Part shown: one piece after another, positions 36,305 to 47,647 of the stretch
How the letters are laid out: every line of letters begins with the position of its first letter
Numbering within the stretch: position 1 is the stretch's first letter
Assembly (NCBI GenBank): GCA_049999765.1
Contig: JBNGIQ010009406.1
Coordinates: 62,001-126,000 of the forward strand
From: Phaeoceros laevis
Lineage: Eukaryota > Anthocerotophyta > Anthocerotopsida > Notothyladales
Direction: 5' to 3'
DNA: 64,000 bases
Made by a program: the position numbers and the translations under genes
The notes under the pieces: model-generated
What the model saw: only the letters and a program-made list of their open reading frames with translations
Told to the model about the DNA's origin: nothing
Database searches by the model: none

Positions 36305-36626
36305 TAGGTAGATTAGTTTGGAGTAGTAGTAGGACCAACCGAAGTTGCCAAACATCAATCATGTAAATGTTCATTTGTTGGCCCTTTCGCATATTGATGA
36401 GATGTGTGTCGAGTATTGTAGAGGTTGGAGGCTATCTATAAGATCTCTTGCGGTGTCACCAAGTGACACATTTGAATCCCCCGGCCCTCTCGACCCGTTT
36501 GTTTCGGGAGGCTCTTTGAATGAATGAACTCAAACTTTCTTCCCTGTGCTACACAAGTCTACGTGCGATTGAGGCCCCTCACTCGGACAGGCAGGCTGCC
36601 TAACAGTGCGAGCACACTTGGGGTCT
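36305..36626. other. Shared 3' region of convergent genes
   Basis: The interval lies between the peroxidase and the PPR gene 3' ends. No feature is seen beyond expected UTRs. Confidence 0.45.
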
Positions 36627-39232
36627 TCAGTTGATCAAAACTGCCGTGGCTGGGTATTTTGCAAAAAGCTCCTTTGTAACAGTATCAGGATTGCAGCCGT
36701 TGTCGATCATCTCCCAGTACAGCTTCCGGGCGAAGTTGATCTGCCCACATTTCAGGTAGGCATGGAACAGAGCGTTGTAGACATAGATGTTGGGTGCCAG
36801 CCCAGCTCGGAGCAGCTCCTGCAACGACCCCAAACACTGGGTACGTCAGTACAACAACTCTGATACAGCTGGCACAAGGGACAAAGAAGTCATGCAATTG
36901 CATATAACTAGCTGGTGCAAAAGAGAGAGTTCTCTACCTCAAACAGCTCTCGTGCTTTGTGCCAGTTGAATGCCTTGCCACATACTCGGATGAGGGACGC
37001 ATATGTGAAGCAGTTGGGTGCAACATTGACCTGCAACATGTGCTCGTACACCTCCAAGGCTACTTGGGCCTGAGCACTGGCCTCACAGGTTTTGATGAGA
37101 AGAGTGAAGATCTGGACGTCGGGGTTCAAGCCCTCCTTCTCCATCTCCCACACCAGCCGTAGAGCTGTCTGCCAGCTCTCCTGCTTCAGGCATGTTGTCA
37201 GCATTGCAGCATACACCCCGGAAGTTGGTTTGATGTCCATGTCCTTCATGGTCTCGAAAAGCTTCCATGCTCTCTCGTACTCGCCCGAGTGGTTCAAGCC
37301 GCTCAGAAGGGAGCACCAGGTGAAGGGATCTGGCTTCAGTCCGAATGCACGCATGCACTCGTACCCCCTGAACACCAGCTGTGTCTCTCCAGCTTTGGCC
37401 ATGGAACTGAGGAGAGCATTGAACACGGTAGCCGGAGGTTCGATCCCACATGTCAGCATCTCATCCAGAAAATCAAGGCCCAGCATCCAGCGTCCCTCTT
37501 TGGCACAACTGCACACCAGCGCCTTGAATATGTCCTTGTTGGGCTTCCATGCCCGTCCGATGATGGAGGCATATACCTCGAGGGTCAAATCAAATTGATC
37601 GCACCGCACAAACGTGCTCACCAGTAGGCAGTACGTGCCCATGCCCTCCTTGCATCCATCCAGCTTCATCTTCTCCCATATTTGAGCTACCTCTTTCCAC
37701 TTATGAGCTCTTCCAAAGGCGGCTATCAAGCAGTTGAATGCAAACACATCAGGCTTGCATCTGCCGTCTTTCACCATTTCGTTGAAGATTCTCAGTGTTG
37801 CTTTGTAGCCCTTGGTGCGAGATGCTACTTGCATCAGCAGGGTGTAACTGTAAACACTGGGCTTCACATCTTCGCTCTTCATCTTCTCGAAGACTTCATA
37901 AGCTTCCTCAAACCAGCTCCCTCTTACCAGACCAGCCAGAAGAGAGTTGTAGGAAGTGAGTCTCAACTGAATTCCTGCCTTGGATAGCCAATCTAGGACC
38001 TGCAAAGCTATCCTTGCCTTCCCAGTTCGACATAGTTCAACTACTACCATAGAGGCAGTGAGTTCACTTAGGCCTCCATTTTCCTCAGAGTAGCTGTCTA
38101 GCTCACCGGAGATGTTTGTTTTGTCAGCAACCCTTGCCAGTCTTCCCACCAAGTCTTGCACATTCATTTTCTTTCTCATGATGTGTCCACCTGATGTTGG
38201 AAGCGTATTCACAACCTTCTGCGCCCACTCATACAAGGCCTGCGAGACATTGTCACTAACTACTTTATCTGAAAAGATCTTGGAAAGCTGTGTACTAGCC
38301 TTAGAATCAGTGTCGCCCCATGATTTCGACACTGAAGGGCCATCCCCTTCTGCAGTTGTAGCCTCATGTGTTCTACTTGTTTCTGTCGGCCGTGAAGCAC
38401 CACTCTCCATCTCTTCAGTCTCCCCCTCCTCAAGCTCAAAGAGATTGTTCACATAATCACCTGGCTCCAAACTGCTCAGCAAGTTCGTGTCCTCCTCGTT
38501 CTTCTCATCAAGCCATAACTGAGTTGACTGGTCACCCCTTTCTGTAGGTTTAGCTGTCTCCTTGATCCCTCTAGGTGGGAACAATTTGTCTATGTCAGTT
38601 TCGGCCTCTTCTATACTTGCACTCACATTCTGTGCGTCCCCTTTTCCCAAATCTAAGAGATCTGAGTCTTTTAGAAATGTCTTGGGCTGAGCCCTGGCAT
38701 TCTGCACAAATGAAGTAACCCTTCTCTTCAATTCAGCTCTAATCACCCTGCCTTCTGCAACGTCTTCACTATTCTCCAGCTGGGATTGGGGCTCAGTCTT
38801 CTGACGGTAAGAGCTAGTGTCTGGAATAGCCTCACCTTTGTCACGCCCCTTAAATCCTTCAAAATACTCCTGCTCTGACTGCTCTGTCTGCTGCTTTCTT
38901 TCAGTACCTGGCCGGCCCTGCACATGCTCTTGCACCCATGCACCCTCTTGCCAATCCAGGTGCAGCTGATTTTGCGGTCGCTTCACTGGCCGCCTCAGGG
39001 AAAGTGGTTGAGCCTCCTTCCCTACCGGAGTGGTCCCTCGATTTTCTTCATAGCTACAGCTTTCGTCCGAACTAGGTGATTCGGACACAGAGGCCGTCTG
39101 ATTCCCACTATATCCCCGAACAGGTAAAAAGACTCGGCTGGAACTACATTTCTGTGATGCCCTTGCATTCCTGCTGAGGGGAAGCACATGCCTGGGTTGA
39201 CTGATGATAATCCTTCCCTGAATAACCTCCAT
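36627..39232 (-). CDS. P-class pentatricopeptide repeat protein, organelle-targeted
   Basis: Exon 1 (39232-36939) encodes about 765 residues and exon 2 (36836-36627) the last 70, joined in phase 0. The first ~350 residues hold a presequence-like start (IIISQPRHVLPLSRNARASQ) and a long acidic, low-complexity region. From about residue 390 there are roughly ten P-type 35-residue repeats (LTSYNSLLAGLVRGSWFEEA, VYSYTLLMQVASRTKGYKAT, DVFAFNCLIAAFGRAHKW, TFTYASLI-type ends), and the series finishes in exon 2. No E or DYW tail exists, so stabilisation, splicing or translation of organellar RNA is more likely than editing. The long acidic insert ahead of the repeats is unusual for the family. The frame is fully open. 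Confidence 0.9.
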
Positions 39233-39942
39233 CGCCTTGAAACCCTACACCTCTAAAATTCCAATCACGCAGCCCAGCATTTGGTCACTGATTCCCTACA
39301 TTTCACAAATCCTGGCACGTTGGAGCTCTCCTGCTTGTTCCCCATAAGTTGAGGTGAGCCATCGAAAGGACTGAAAGTGCACCCGACTGTCATAACCGAA
39401 GCCGAGCTAAAGGGTCCAAGAATCTGCCAGCATCGCACTCTCTCTAACATATACCTGTCCGCAGAGTTTCCACAAGCCCAGCAGGAGATCCGTCAGGTAT
39501 AAATAATCCGCTTGAAGGAGAGCCTACGAAATTCATTCCGTTGACAGAACAATGAATGTGAGATCGTTGAGGCCAGGTTTGAGATCAATTTGTTGGACTC
39601 GAAAGGGAGCCTTTCACGATGTCCACAGAACGGTGGATGGACGTTTGGTGTCCAAAAAACCTTTGTGTCAGGATTTAGGGTTTAAGCAGCTGCGGAGCCG
39701 GTGGTTGGGTGGACAATCCCTATGCCGCTATGTGCGGCTGCTTCTGCTCCGCGTAGCTCATAACAACAAAATTCCCAGACGACGGTTTGATTGCCAGGTG
39801 GAATTATGGAAGCAGTCTGCCTTCGTTTGTGGAAGAGCTGAAGTCATGGCCGCTCTTCATCCCAAACAGGGTTTTGGAAGTTGCATGCAACAATCCGTAA
39901 CAAATTAGCATGTGCATTGAATGCTACTAGAATCTTGCTGAA
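39233..39942. other. Divergent promoter region; uncertain small ORF
   Basis: A 118-codon plus-strand frame at 39552-39908 shows no domain and could be part of the 5' leader of the next gene. The PPR gene promoter should lie near 39240-39500. Confidence 0.4.
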
Positions 39943-41680
39943 ATGGTAGGCGCCAGATGCACATGTCTGGCCACAAGTACGTCGGCACTATTGCGTCCTC
40001 GAGATTGTACAGGTTTGTCAGCCAAAGAGCAGCTGGTGTTCGCGCAGCGGAATGACCTACCTCTCCTCACCGTTGGCCACACTGAGAACAAAGTCTTCAG
40101 AGGAATTAGGGTGCATGCCACACGCAGCATAGGATTTTCAGAGAAATTCGGAGACGGGCAATGTAATGCAGGCTTCACAGAGTCCACACCTGAGGTAGCC
40201 CTCTGTGGTTGGCGTCTGGCTGCTGAGCCTTCTCCAGGGTGCATCCTTTTCACGCTACATATTCTGTGATCCAGGACGGTCCCTCTACAAGCCCCGGACA
40301 ACTGACAGGAGGAAAGGATTCTCTCGATGGATGGCCTCCGTGTTTCAGGAGAGGTATTCTCGCAGGCTCTTTGGCAGCTGCACTTTGCTCTGCAACGGGG
40401 AGGTCTGAGGGTCTAGACAAGCTCTCCTCTTCGAGCATCCCTCCATTTTCTGCAAATGGGAATCCAGCATCTACCTCAAGCACTACCGACTCATGGTACC
40501 GGTACAAAGGCCGAGGTTTTGTGGTCAAAGTGCCGCCCGATTTTGAGGACTTACAAGAGCCGGAGGTAGTGCTCTTCTCTTCTGTTGTGCCATGAGGTTA
40601 GGTGAACACAAGGGAGGTTTCATATGCACTGGCAGGAGTCTCCTTGTTTCTTTTTTCATTTCTCATGATGAAATTCGCTGCCTCACAATGTGCAGGACGT
40701 TCCAGAGGATGACGAGTCACCGTACAGTCAACGGGCAAAAGAGAAGCCATTTGCTGCTCGTTTTGGATCTGTTGACAGGTACTTTTCCTGATAAGGTGGC
40801 GCTTGATTGTCTCTCCAAAAAGATTCTGATTTTTGAAACTTTCTAAAGAAGTGGCTGGTTTTACTTATTTCCCATGCAAATGCATACTTGGAATGTCGCA
40901 GCTATCATCTGGAAAACCGTGGGCCTCTTTTTGCAGAAAGGAAGTACTGAGCATTGTTGTACGGCCAGTGTCGCAGTTCAAACTTGCTTTCCTTGAGGTG
41001 ACAGGGCAAAGGCTTATAACCTTGTTTCGGTCATGTGCTTGAGTACATTGGACAGAGTGGAAAATGCAGACTGAAGACCCTTTACTGTACAGGCCCAAGA
41101 TATCACAGCTCTGGGAACACTGCAAGACGCTGCTAAGATATTTGTTCCAGGTGACTTGATGTCAAATTTTCAGTTGACATGTTCTGTATGATGATGGTTC
41201 GTGTAATTAACTGCTGTCATTAAACAATGTGCAGTTGGAGCAAGAATTATCGGAGCACGCTCCTTGATTTCAGAAGAGAGCCAGGGTACAAGGTACATGA
41301 GACTAAACTTGCTGCTAGCCTGCATAAGTCTTTGGTTTGGAGTTAAGTTTAGACTCTGAACGAAAGAGACCCTATCTGAAATTGAAAGTGTCCTTCATCC
41401 GGTCCTCCTCGACTTGGTGTGTAGAACGTACTATCTATACGAATTCGCAACGCAAGACAAGCGTGTGGCCCTTGTAGCTGGTGCAGCTGCTGGACAGGTG
41501 ACAGTTCGGTTCTTCATTTCGCCTTGAATCCAGGATTGGATGTAACTTTGCTGCTAACCCACGCGTGTATTTGTATTTTCTGTGTAGCTATATGTTGCAG
41601 GAGCTATGGCCCCTCTAGACAGGTGGAGGACATCTGCAGCCAAATTACGCTCAGCAGCATTATCGTTCACACTGCGATAG
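39943..41680 (+). CDS. PsbP-domain protein of the thylakoid lumen
   Basis: Eight exons join in frame: about 39943-40194, 40275-40565, 40696-40778, 40937-40997, 41093-41150, 41235-41292, 41425-41497 and 41588-41680. The first ~85 residues look like a stroma-targeting peptide. Exon 2 adds a twin-arginine lumenal signal (FRRGILAGSLAAALC). The mature domain starts WYRYKGRGFVVKVPPDFEDL and follows the PsbP fold: FAARFGS, VLSIVVRPVSQFKL, GTLQDAAKIFVPVGARIIGA, TYYLYEFATQDKRVALVAGA, LYVAGAMAPLDRWRTSAAKL. PsbP-like proteins assist assembly or stability of photosystems or NDH. The split bipartite signal over two exons supports the gene model. Which PPD subgroup it belongs to is unclear. Confidence 0.9.
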
Positions 41681-41929
41681 CGACTTAGCTTCTTGTAATC
41701 GACTTTTTCATTTCGGGCCAGTCGAAAGGCGGGAGTCGCGGGACCGCGCAGTTCAGTTCGTTTTCTGAATGCAACTTGTACGCTCTGTTGTTGCGTCTAT
41801 GTCTGGCCCGTATACATTTCGTAGTCGCAAGCCAGGTGGTTTCTAACTTGACATATGAGGAACTCTTTAGATAGCTAGATATAAGGTGGGCTGCACGTTG
41901 TGAAGAGCATATTGAACGAAAAGAGCTTG

Positions 41930-42790
41930 CAGTGTGACAGACCTCGGTTAAAGAGGATTTGACAGACCTCGGGTAAAGAGGATTTATCCATAGATCTTTC
42001 CTTCAGACCTCAGTTAATTAAAGAAAATTTACACCTAGATCTTAATTAAAGAAGATTTATCCCTAGATCTTTCCTTTAGATGATTAGCACAATTACACAT
42101 AAGATACACCATTAGGACCCCACCATTAGGACCCCAGATCCCGCAGATGATTAGCACAATTACACACAAGGCACAGCATTAGGACCCAGATCTCGCCAAG
42201 AGCTGCAACAGCGCCGAGAGATGCTACAGCGCCTAGAGGACCCCAGATCCCGCCAAGAGCTGCAACAGCGCCGAGAGCTGCTACAGCGCCCAGAGGTGGT
42301 GCTGCTACAGCGCCCAGAGCTGCTACAGTGCACATGGCGCACATGGACTTGGCTACAGTGCACATGGCGCACATGGACTTGCTGGGGCCAGCCCTTTCTT
42401 TATATATCAAGGTTTTCTTGATATATCAAGAAAATGTCCTTGGGGAGCTCCCGCCGGTCGAAAAACCTGGCGAGGTGTTCAATTCCCATGTGGAGTTGGC
42501 TAAACACCATAATCACCTTACTACTACATCAAGGTTACAAGCTGGCTCTTTCTTTATATATCAAGGTTTTCTTGATATATCAAGGTTACAAGCAAAGAGC
42601 CTCCAGAGCTCTAGGAGGCATCTGCCATACTCAATCTCATGAGCTTCAAGCAGTTGCCAACTCAAGCTCTTGCCTACAATGGAATCTTTCAAGCTAGAGC
42701 TCTAGAGCTAAACTTAGGTCCCCCAGAGCTAAACTTAGGTCCCAGACCTAAACTTAGGTCTGCACTCAACTCATGCCCATATTCCAACCT
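41930..42790 (+). repeat. Nested tandem repeats with short palindromes
   Basis: Several repeat families lie side by side. A unit with cagacctcggttaaagagga recurs at 41940-42000. The unit gatgattagcacaattacac occurs at 42078 and 42145. A gagctgcaacagcgccgaga unit recurs five or six times from 42190 to 42330. A cacatggcgcacatggactt unit occurs twice (42330-42380). A perfect palindrome tatatcaag-gtttt-cttgatata appears near 42403 and again near 42557. Units of gagctaaacttaggtcc occur at 42700-42760. The open frames here only reflect the repeats. Confidence 0.85.
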
Positions 42791-43202
42791 ATCAATATCT
42801 GACACCTAGCCCTAGAGCTAGATATCAAGTAACACATTAATTACTTCAGATAACTACCTAATTACCTCACAGGTAAGTCCTTTAAATGCACAACCGTTGG
42901 AATTGAAATCGGCTCTCTCGGAGGCCATTAACCTACTCATAAAACCGTTAGCCACCTGTCCTCTTCTAGGCGGCGACGTGTGCAGGACAATGATCCTGCT
43001 GACCGGAAAGTTGCGAATGAGTCGAGAGGCATTATCAACCGTAGCATGGAATTCAGTTCCTATTGCAGGTGTTTGAGGAACCATAGATCAAGCTGCTTTC
43101 CTTGTACAGCATGTAGAAAGTCTTCGGATCCATAGGCTTAGCTCAAGGTGGAGCCATGGAGAGGCAGTTGTGACAGACGGATTGGGGATGCTCTTTCTCA
43201 CC

Positions 43203-44609
43203 ATGGCTGCTTCCATCAACAGCTCGTACAAGCTGCGCAAGGAGGACTTTGTGAGTAATTTGGAAGGCACCAGCATGGTCGAGATTGCACTGCTTTCTGC
43301 CATCGTGCCTGGATTTATGGTCTTAGGGCAGATTGTTGCGAGCTCCAGCGTGCACAAGGACGCAGGCAAACGAAGACTCTGGCCTGAGCTGGTTAGGTCT
43401 GTGGGAATTGAGCTCACGGTGGCCATTCTTCCAATTCTGGCTTGCCTGACAGTGCTTGTTGAGTCTGTCAAATTTGTCCTGGCCACCTTGATCTGTGTTC
43501 TGCTCGGCTGCTTTTTCCTGCTCAGGCCGAGGCTCAGCAGCACCGAAAAGGAGCAGGTTTTTGATGCTTCACGTAAGTCCTTTCTTTCAGCATACAGATG
43601 TGCCATGATGCTGGTCACCTGCATCACAATTCTGGCTGTGGATTTCACCGTGTACCCCAGGCGGCTGGCCAAGACCGAAACCTATGGCACAGGGCTGATG
43701 GACGTTGGAGTAGGGTCGTTTGTGGTGGCAAATGCGTTGGTGTCGAGGCAAGCTAGAGGTCTGCCACCGTCGCGGCAGGGAGGTGCGCTGAGAAAAACAA
43801 GCCCCCTTCTGCTGCTCGGCTTTGCAAGGCTGATTCTCACCAAGGGTGTGGATTACCAGGAACATGTCGGGGAGTACGGCGTGCACTGGAACTTCTTCTT
43901 CACCCTGGCAGGGGTGACACTTCTTACATCGGTCATACGAATTCCTGCCTCTGCCAGTGGACTTCTCGGCATCGTCATCCTTGTAGCATACCAGGTATGG
44001 CTCTCCTCGGGGCTGAACAAGTACCTGCTGTCATCTGAGAGGGGCTCTGACTTGATAAGCCTCAACAAGGAAGGCATCTACAGCACCCTAGGTTACTGGG
44101 CCCTATACCTCATTAGCGTGCAGCTAGGCTATATCATCAACCACCTGCCAGGGCAGCTTCTGAGTAAATTCAGGACGCTGCAAAATGGTAAAACCCTAGA
44201 GCAAGAGTCTGCACGCTGGTACACCGCACTGGAAGTATGCGGGCTGGATGCCCTACTCTGGATACTGGCAGCAGTGGTGAATGAGTTTGTGGAGCGGGTG
44301 TCTCGCCGGACGTGCAACCTGGCATACGTCCTCTTCGTCCTGGGGCAGAACTTTCAGGTGATGGGAAGTTTTGCTCTTGCCGAAGCCATTCTTCCTCTCA
44401 GGAACATGGTGTGGATGAATGCCTTCGACCACAACCTGCTCCCCACTTTCCTGCTGGCTAATGTGCTCACAGGGCTTGTGAACATCAGCACGGACACCAT
44501 CTCCGCTACCCCTGCTTGGGCATTCTCCACCCTGGTGGCATACCTTGCCTTTCTAGCAGGCGGAATCACTCTGGCTGAATCATTCCACCTAAGACTCAAG
44601 TTCTGGTAA
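43203..44609 (+). CDS. PIGW: PIGW/GWT1 inositol acyltransferase of GPI synthesis
   Basis: This is a single-exon frame of 468 codons from MAASINSSYKLRKEDFVSNL. The family start 'YKxxKExFVxxxxGTS' is clear (FVSNLEGTSMVEIALLS). About a dozen hydrophobic segments span the rest. Conserved family blocks include ILAVDFTVYPRRLAKTETYG, TGLMDVGVGSFV, PLLLLGFARLILTKGVDYQEHVGEYGVHWNFFFT (in parts), LISLNKEGIYSTLGYWALYL and NAFDHNLLPTFLLANVLTGLVN. GWT1/PIG-W adds a fatty acyl chain to the inositol of GlcN-PI in the ER, an early step of GPI-anchor assembly. Length and all motifs look normal. The intronless structure contrasts with the other genes. Another GPI-lipid gene, the CWH43-like one, lies 3.9 kb downstream. 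Confidence 0.95.
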   Translation: MAASINSSYKLRKEDFVSNLEGTSMVEIALLSAIVPGFMVLGQIVASSSVHKDAGKRRLWPELVRSVGIELTVAILPILACLTVLVESVKFVLATLICVLLGCFFLLRPRLSSTEKEQVFDASRKSFLSAYRCAMMLVTCITILAVDFTVYPRRLAKTETYGTGLMDVGVGSFVVANALVSRQARGLPPSRQGGALRKTSPLLLLGFARLILTKGVDYQEHVGEYGVHWNFFFTLAGVTLLTSVIRIPASASGLLGIVILVAYQVWLSSGLNKYLLSSERGSDLISLNKEGIYSTLGYWALYLISVQLGYIINHLPGQLLSKFRTLQNGKTLEQESARWYTALEVCGLDALLWILAAVVNEFVERVSRRTCNLAYVLFVLGQNFQVMGSFALAEAILPLRNMVWMNAFDHNLLPTFLLANVLTGLVNISTDTISATPAWAFSTLVAYLAFLAGGITLAESFHLRLKFW

Positions 44610-46966
44610 CCTCATCTAAAGCTAGCTGTCTTCAGGTGGGCTGACCAGCGTTTACCCGGCGGAATTCCTTTAGCAGACAGGTCTACAATTCTGGCAATAC
44701 CAGCCCTGCTGGTTCAATTTTGGTACATCTTGCCTGTCAAGGTCTAGGACTGAGTGACTAACTAACTTTGGACAGTATTTTTCGGCTCTGTAGCCCCTAA
44801 TCCAGTTTTGGAGTTTGGAAGTGCACCATCAGCGAAACAATCTTTGTTCCTCTTCGACTATTTTGGGTGATCAGAATGTCTGCTTTACTTGAAGGGTTTA
44901 GTGCACTTTGACATTTATGGGCCACCTATGTTTGGGAGCAGAGCTCAAACTGCTCCAAATTCATCAACGTTAGCCATGTGTGGGTCTGGCTTACAAAGAC
45001 AGGTCAGTTATGAGCTGATCAATTGCTGAGAGAACTACCATTGCAGCTTCATCGAAAGAGCAGATATACCTGGAGGGCGAGGTCTATCTTAGAGACTGGC
45101 TTACTTCACATTGCCACAAGAATGGCAACTACTTGGATGACCTCCGACCAAGCAGCATATGCCAACAGCTGGCAACCTCCCTTCCAACCAGGCTGAAATC
45201 TCGTGGTGCTTGCCCGCGTGGTGAATTGCAAGTGGCAAAAAGAAACTTTCCCTTTGTCCCCTCGGAATTGCTTTTTGGCTTTTGGGCCATGGGAACAGGC
45301 TGGTGGTAGTGGGTGACGCCAGGGTGTGCGTAGGCCAACCAAGGCTTGTTCCGGTAGCATGGCCCACCAACTCCGGCAAGAATTGATCAAATGATAGGTC
45401 TGGAAAAGGGATGGCAACTGTGCAAAACGGGGCCAGGGACCTAAAAGGTATGATGTAACGGGATTGCGTTCTTCTCCCCACCGCCAATGGCTGCTCGGGT
45501 TTTGATCTCTGCGTTACCTTCTTCTACACCTGTGGGTGGTGGTTGCCGACATTTGCACGATTCTCGCCACATCTTTTTCTCGCTGGTGAATGGCACGACT
45601 AAGCTAGTTTATTCCTATACCTGTATGCTTCCCACGCAACAAGGTACGTTACATGTATATGCAACAAAAGTGACAGCCAAGCCAACATAGAATCTATGTA
45701 CTGTCAATAATGATAACCCCGCCTTTCCCCTGCCACATTCTGCACACAAGTACTTTACTGAACTTGGTCACTTGGGCACGGCTCTGGCAATCATGGCATT
45801 CCTTGTGTGGACAGTCAAGAAGAAAAGAACGAACTTTATTACGTGCTTGAAGAAGAAGAAGTTTACTGCCTGCTTTCCAGATATGAAGGAAGGGTGGCCA
45901 GATTAAAGACTTGAGCGGTCCACAAAATTAACCTAAATCCTACATACAACTTGAAGAAGAAGACAAGACACTCCCTAGGGATGAGCTGTTTGGTAGCACG
46001 CTTATTGGTTTGTTTGGTAGATAAAGTAGGGAGGTTATTGGTCAAGTGCAGGTTCTCCCTCCTCCTCTTACGTGATTATTCGAACCACCGCTGGATTGGA
46101 AGGGGCAAGCCGAAAATGGCGATACTGTCATTGAGTGGGCGGGGCAGGAAGGAGGGCGCCTGATAGGTCCAGGGGAAAGGTAAAGTAGACTACCAGACGG
46201 GAAAAGCATGCATGGAGGCAAATATCAGCCCCTTATAGGCGGCGGTTTTGTGGCTCTGTCCTCCGCCTGAGTTTGTTACTTGCGGCCTCTCCCAATTCGC
46301 CGAGCTATAGTTTACGCGGGACGTGTCGGTCTAGCCTGATTGGTCTGGGTTGGCGCCAATTACCGGCCACGAGAGTAACTTGGCTCCCGTTACCCCACGT
46401 CCCGCGCAGGCCGTGTCGGGAGGCTTCATTCTCAACCTCTCCTGACGTGTTTTGTGTGGAGGAGCTGTGCACCAGGCCTGCGTCGTCCTTGACTAGGGGT
46501 TGGCTGCTTGAAAACGGAACGTTTTCGCTGGCTTAGTCGTCCATTCTTACAGCCTCGTGCTGCGCGCGGTGAGGGATATCTTCTGCTTGCTTCAGCCTCT
46601 GCCTCCACTTCTGACATCGCCTCTGTAAGGTGCACTTGAACTAGGCAGAGTTCACATCCATCAGTGCCGGTGTGGGAGCAGCTTCAATTTACCGTGAGGC
46701 GGTGGAAGAGGGGGCGGAAGCTGTGGCCTGTTGTTGTTGCCTGTCGCTCGGCTTTGCTCCGTGAGATGGCGGGCCTGTGTAGATAGTTTCAGAGTAGAAT
46801 TTGCCTGCAGCTGGTGGAAGGAATTGTTTCCCTGCATTGTGTTGACGGAGGCAAGGAGGGTTGCTGTGGTTTTAGCTGTTGGCCGGAAGGAGGTTGAAGA
46901 AGGTTGTTGTTGCGGCTTAGGTGGAGGAAGGTTGCTGCTCCTGCTAGGTGGAAGCAAGCCAGCTCC
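44610..46966. other. Long intergenic stretch; nothing assignable
   Basis: Frames on both strands (for example 128 codons at 45101-45487, minus) show no domain. The last part carries a purine- and G-rich leader for the BIC-like gene at 46967. No repeat or RNA gene is evident. Confidence 0.4.
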
Positions 46967-47647
46967 ATGACCTTGAGTCTGCTAGAGAATGTCAAAGTGC
47001 TGAAAACTAGGAAGAGGCAGTTGCCCGGAGTCGAGGAGCTCAGCAAGTCTGGGGTGAAGAAAGGCAAGTCTAAGGTGGCTTCAGGGGACTCCCAGTCGGA
47101 GGAGTCGAGGGACCGTGAGTCTTCTCAGCGGGACGGGGCCATGGCCGCTGCCTGTGCAGGCGACTTTTCACCTTCCAGCAAGTTGCTTGGGATGGGGTCC
47201 AACTTGACGGAGTTCGGGAGGCCGGCCTCGCTCATCGGGTCGAGGAGTGTCGATGCCAAAGCTGGTGAAGTTGTAGCGGAAGACGAGAAGAAGTGCGATT
47301 TGATCGCTACCGCTCTGGAAGACAAGTGTGCGCTGGTTACCGTGCCATCCATTCCTGACTCAGGGGCAGGCGACAGTTTCCTCCAGAGCAGCCAGTGGGA
47401 CACCGCTTCTGTCTCATGCCTCCCTCTTCCTTCGTCCTTCGGCTCCAACAGGGACCGGTTGCATCACCACCGGCTTCAGGTGGCCGGCCATGTGACCATC
47501 CCGGACAGCTGGCCCGGGGAGCAGCATTTGCTGGACTGGACGGAGACGGAGCCAGTGGAGGAGGCTCTCAGGCCTCTAGGCCTGATGATAGCCCGCGCGG
47601 CATTGATTGAGGAACACTTGCAATTGGGGGGCAGGAGGAAAGTCTAG
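46967..47647 (+). CDS. BIC-like cryptochrome inhibitor, copy 2
   Basis: This is an open frame of 226 codons from the ATG at 46967. A second ATG at 47141 aligns with the start of copy 1 (MAAACAGDFS against MAIACLTDFS). The BIC-type domain is NRDRLHHHRLQVAGHVTIPD, SWPGEQHLLDW and LRPLGLMIARAALI. It shares SNLTEF and the domain order with 14455-14901, so the two are paralogues. The middle is acidic and variable. If it works like Arabidopsis BIC1/BIC2 it would bind cryptochrome and stop blue-light-driven dimerisation, as part of a negative feedback loop. The N-terminal extension before 47141 is Lys/Ser-rich and may be nuclear targeting or an untranslated leader. Confidence 0.75.
   Translation: MTLSLLENVKVLKTRKRQLPGVEELSKSGVKKGKSKVASGDSQSEESRDRESSQRDGAMAAACAGDFSPSSKLLGMGSNLTEFGRPASLIGSRSVDAKAGEVVAEDEKKCDLIATALEDKCALVTVPSIPDSGAGDSFLQSSQWDTASVSCLPLPSSFGSNRDRLHHHRLQVAGHVTIPDSWPGEQHLLDWTETEPVEEALRPLGLMIARAALIEEHLQLGGRRKV

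Noticed and set aside
35783-36358. 191-codon minus-strand frame under the peroxidase gene
   Set aside because: Antisense shadow of a high-GC exon with full peroxidase motifs on the plus strand.
42126-42410. Minus-strand repetitive Ala/Leu/Gly-rich frame
   Set aside because: Its protein repeats are only the translation of the tandem DNA units; no start context or domain.
42400-42427. Palindrome as a terminator
   Set aside because: Intrinsic terminators of bacterial type do not apply to plant nuclear genes, and the same palindrome recurs inside a repeat block.
45101-45487. 128-codon minus-strand frame between GWT1 and the BIC-like gene
   Set aside because: No domain and several overlapping phases; not supported as a gene.
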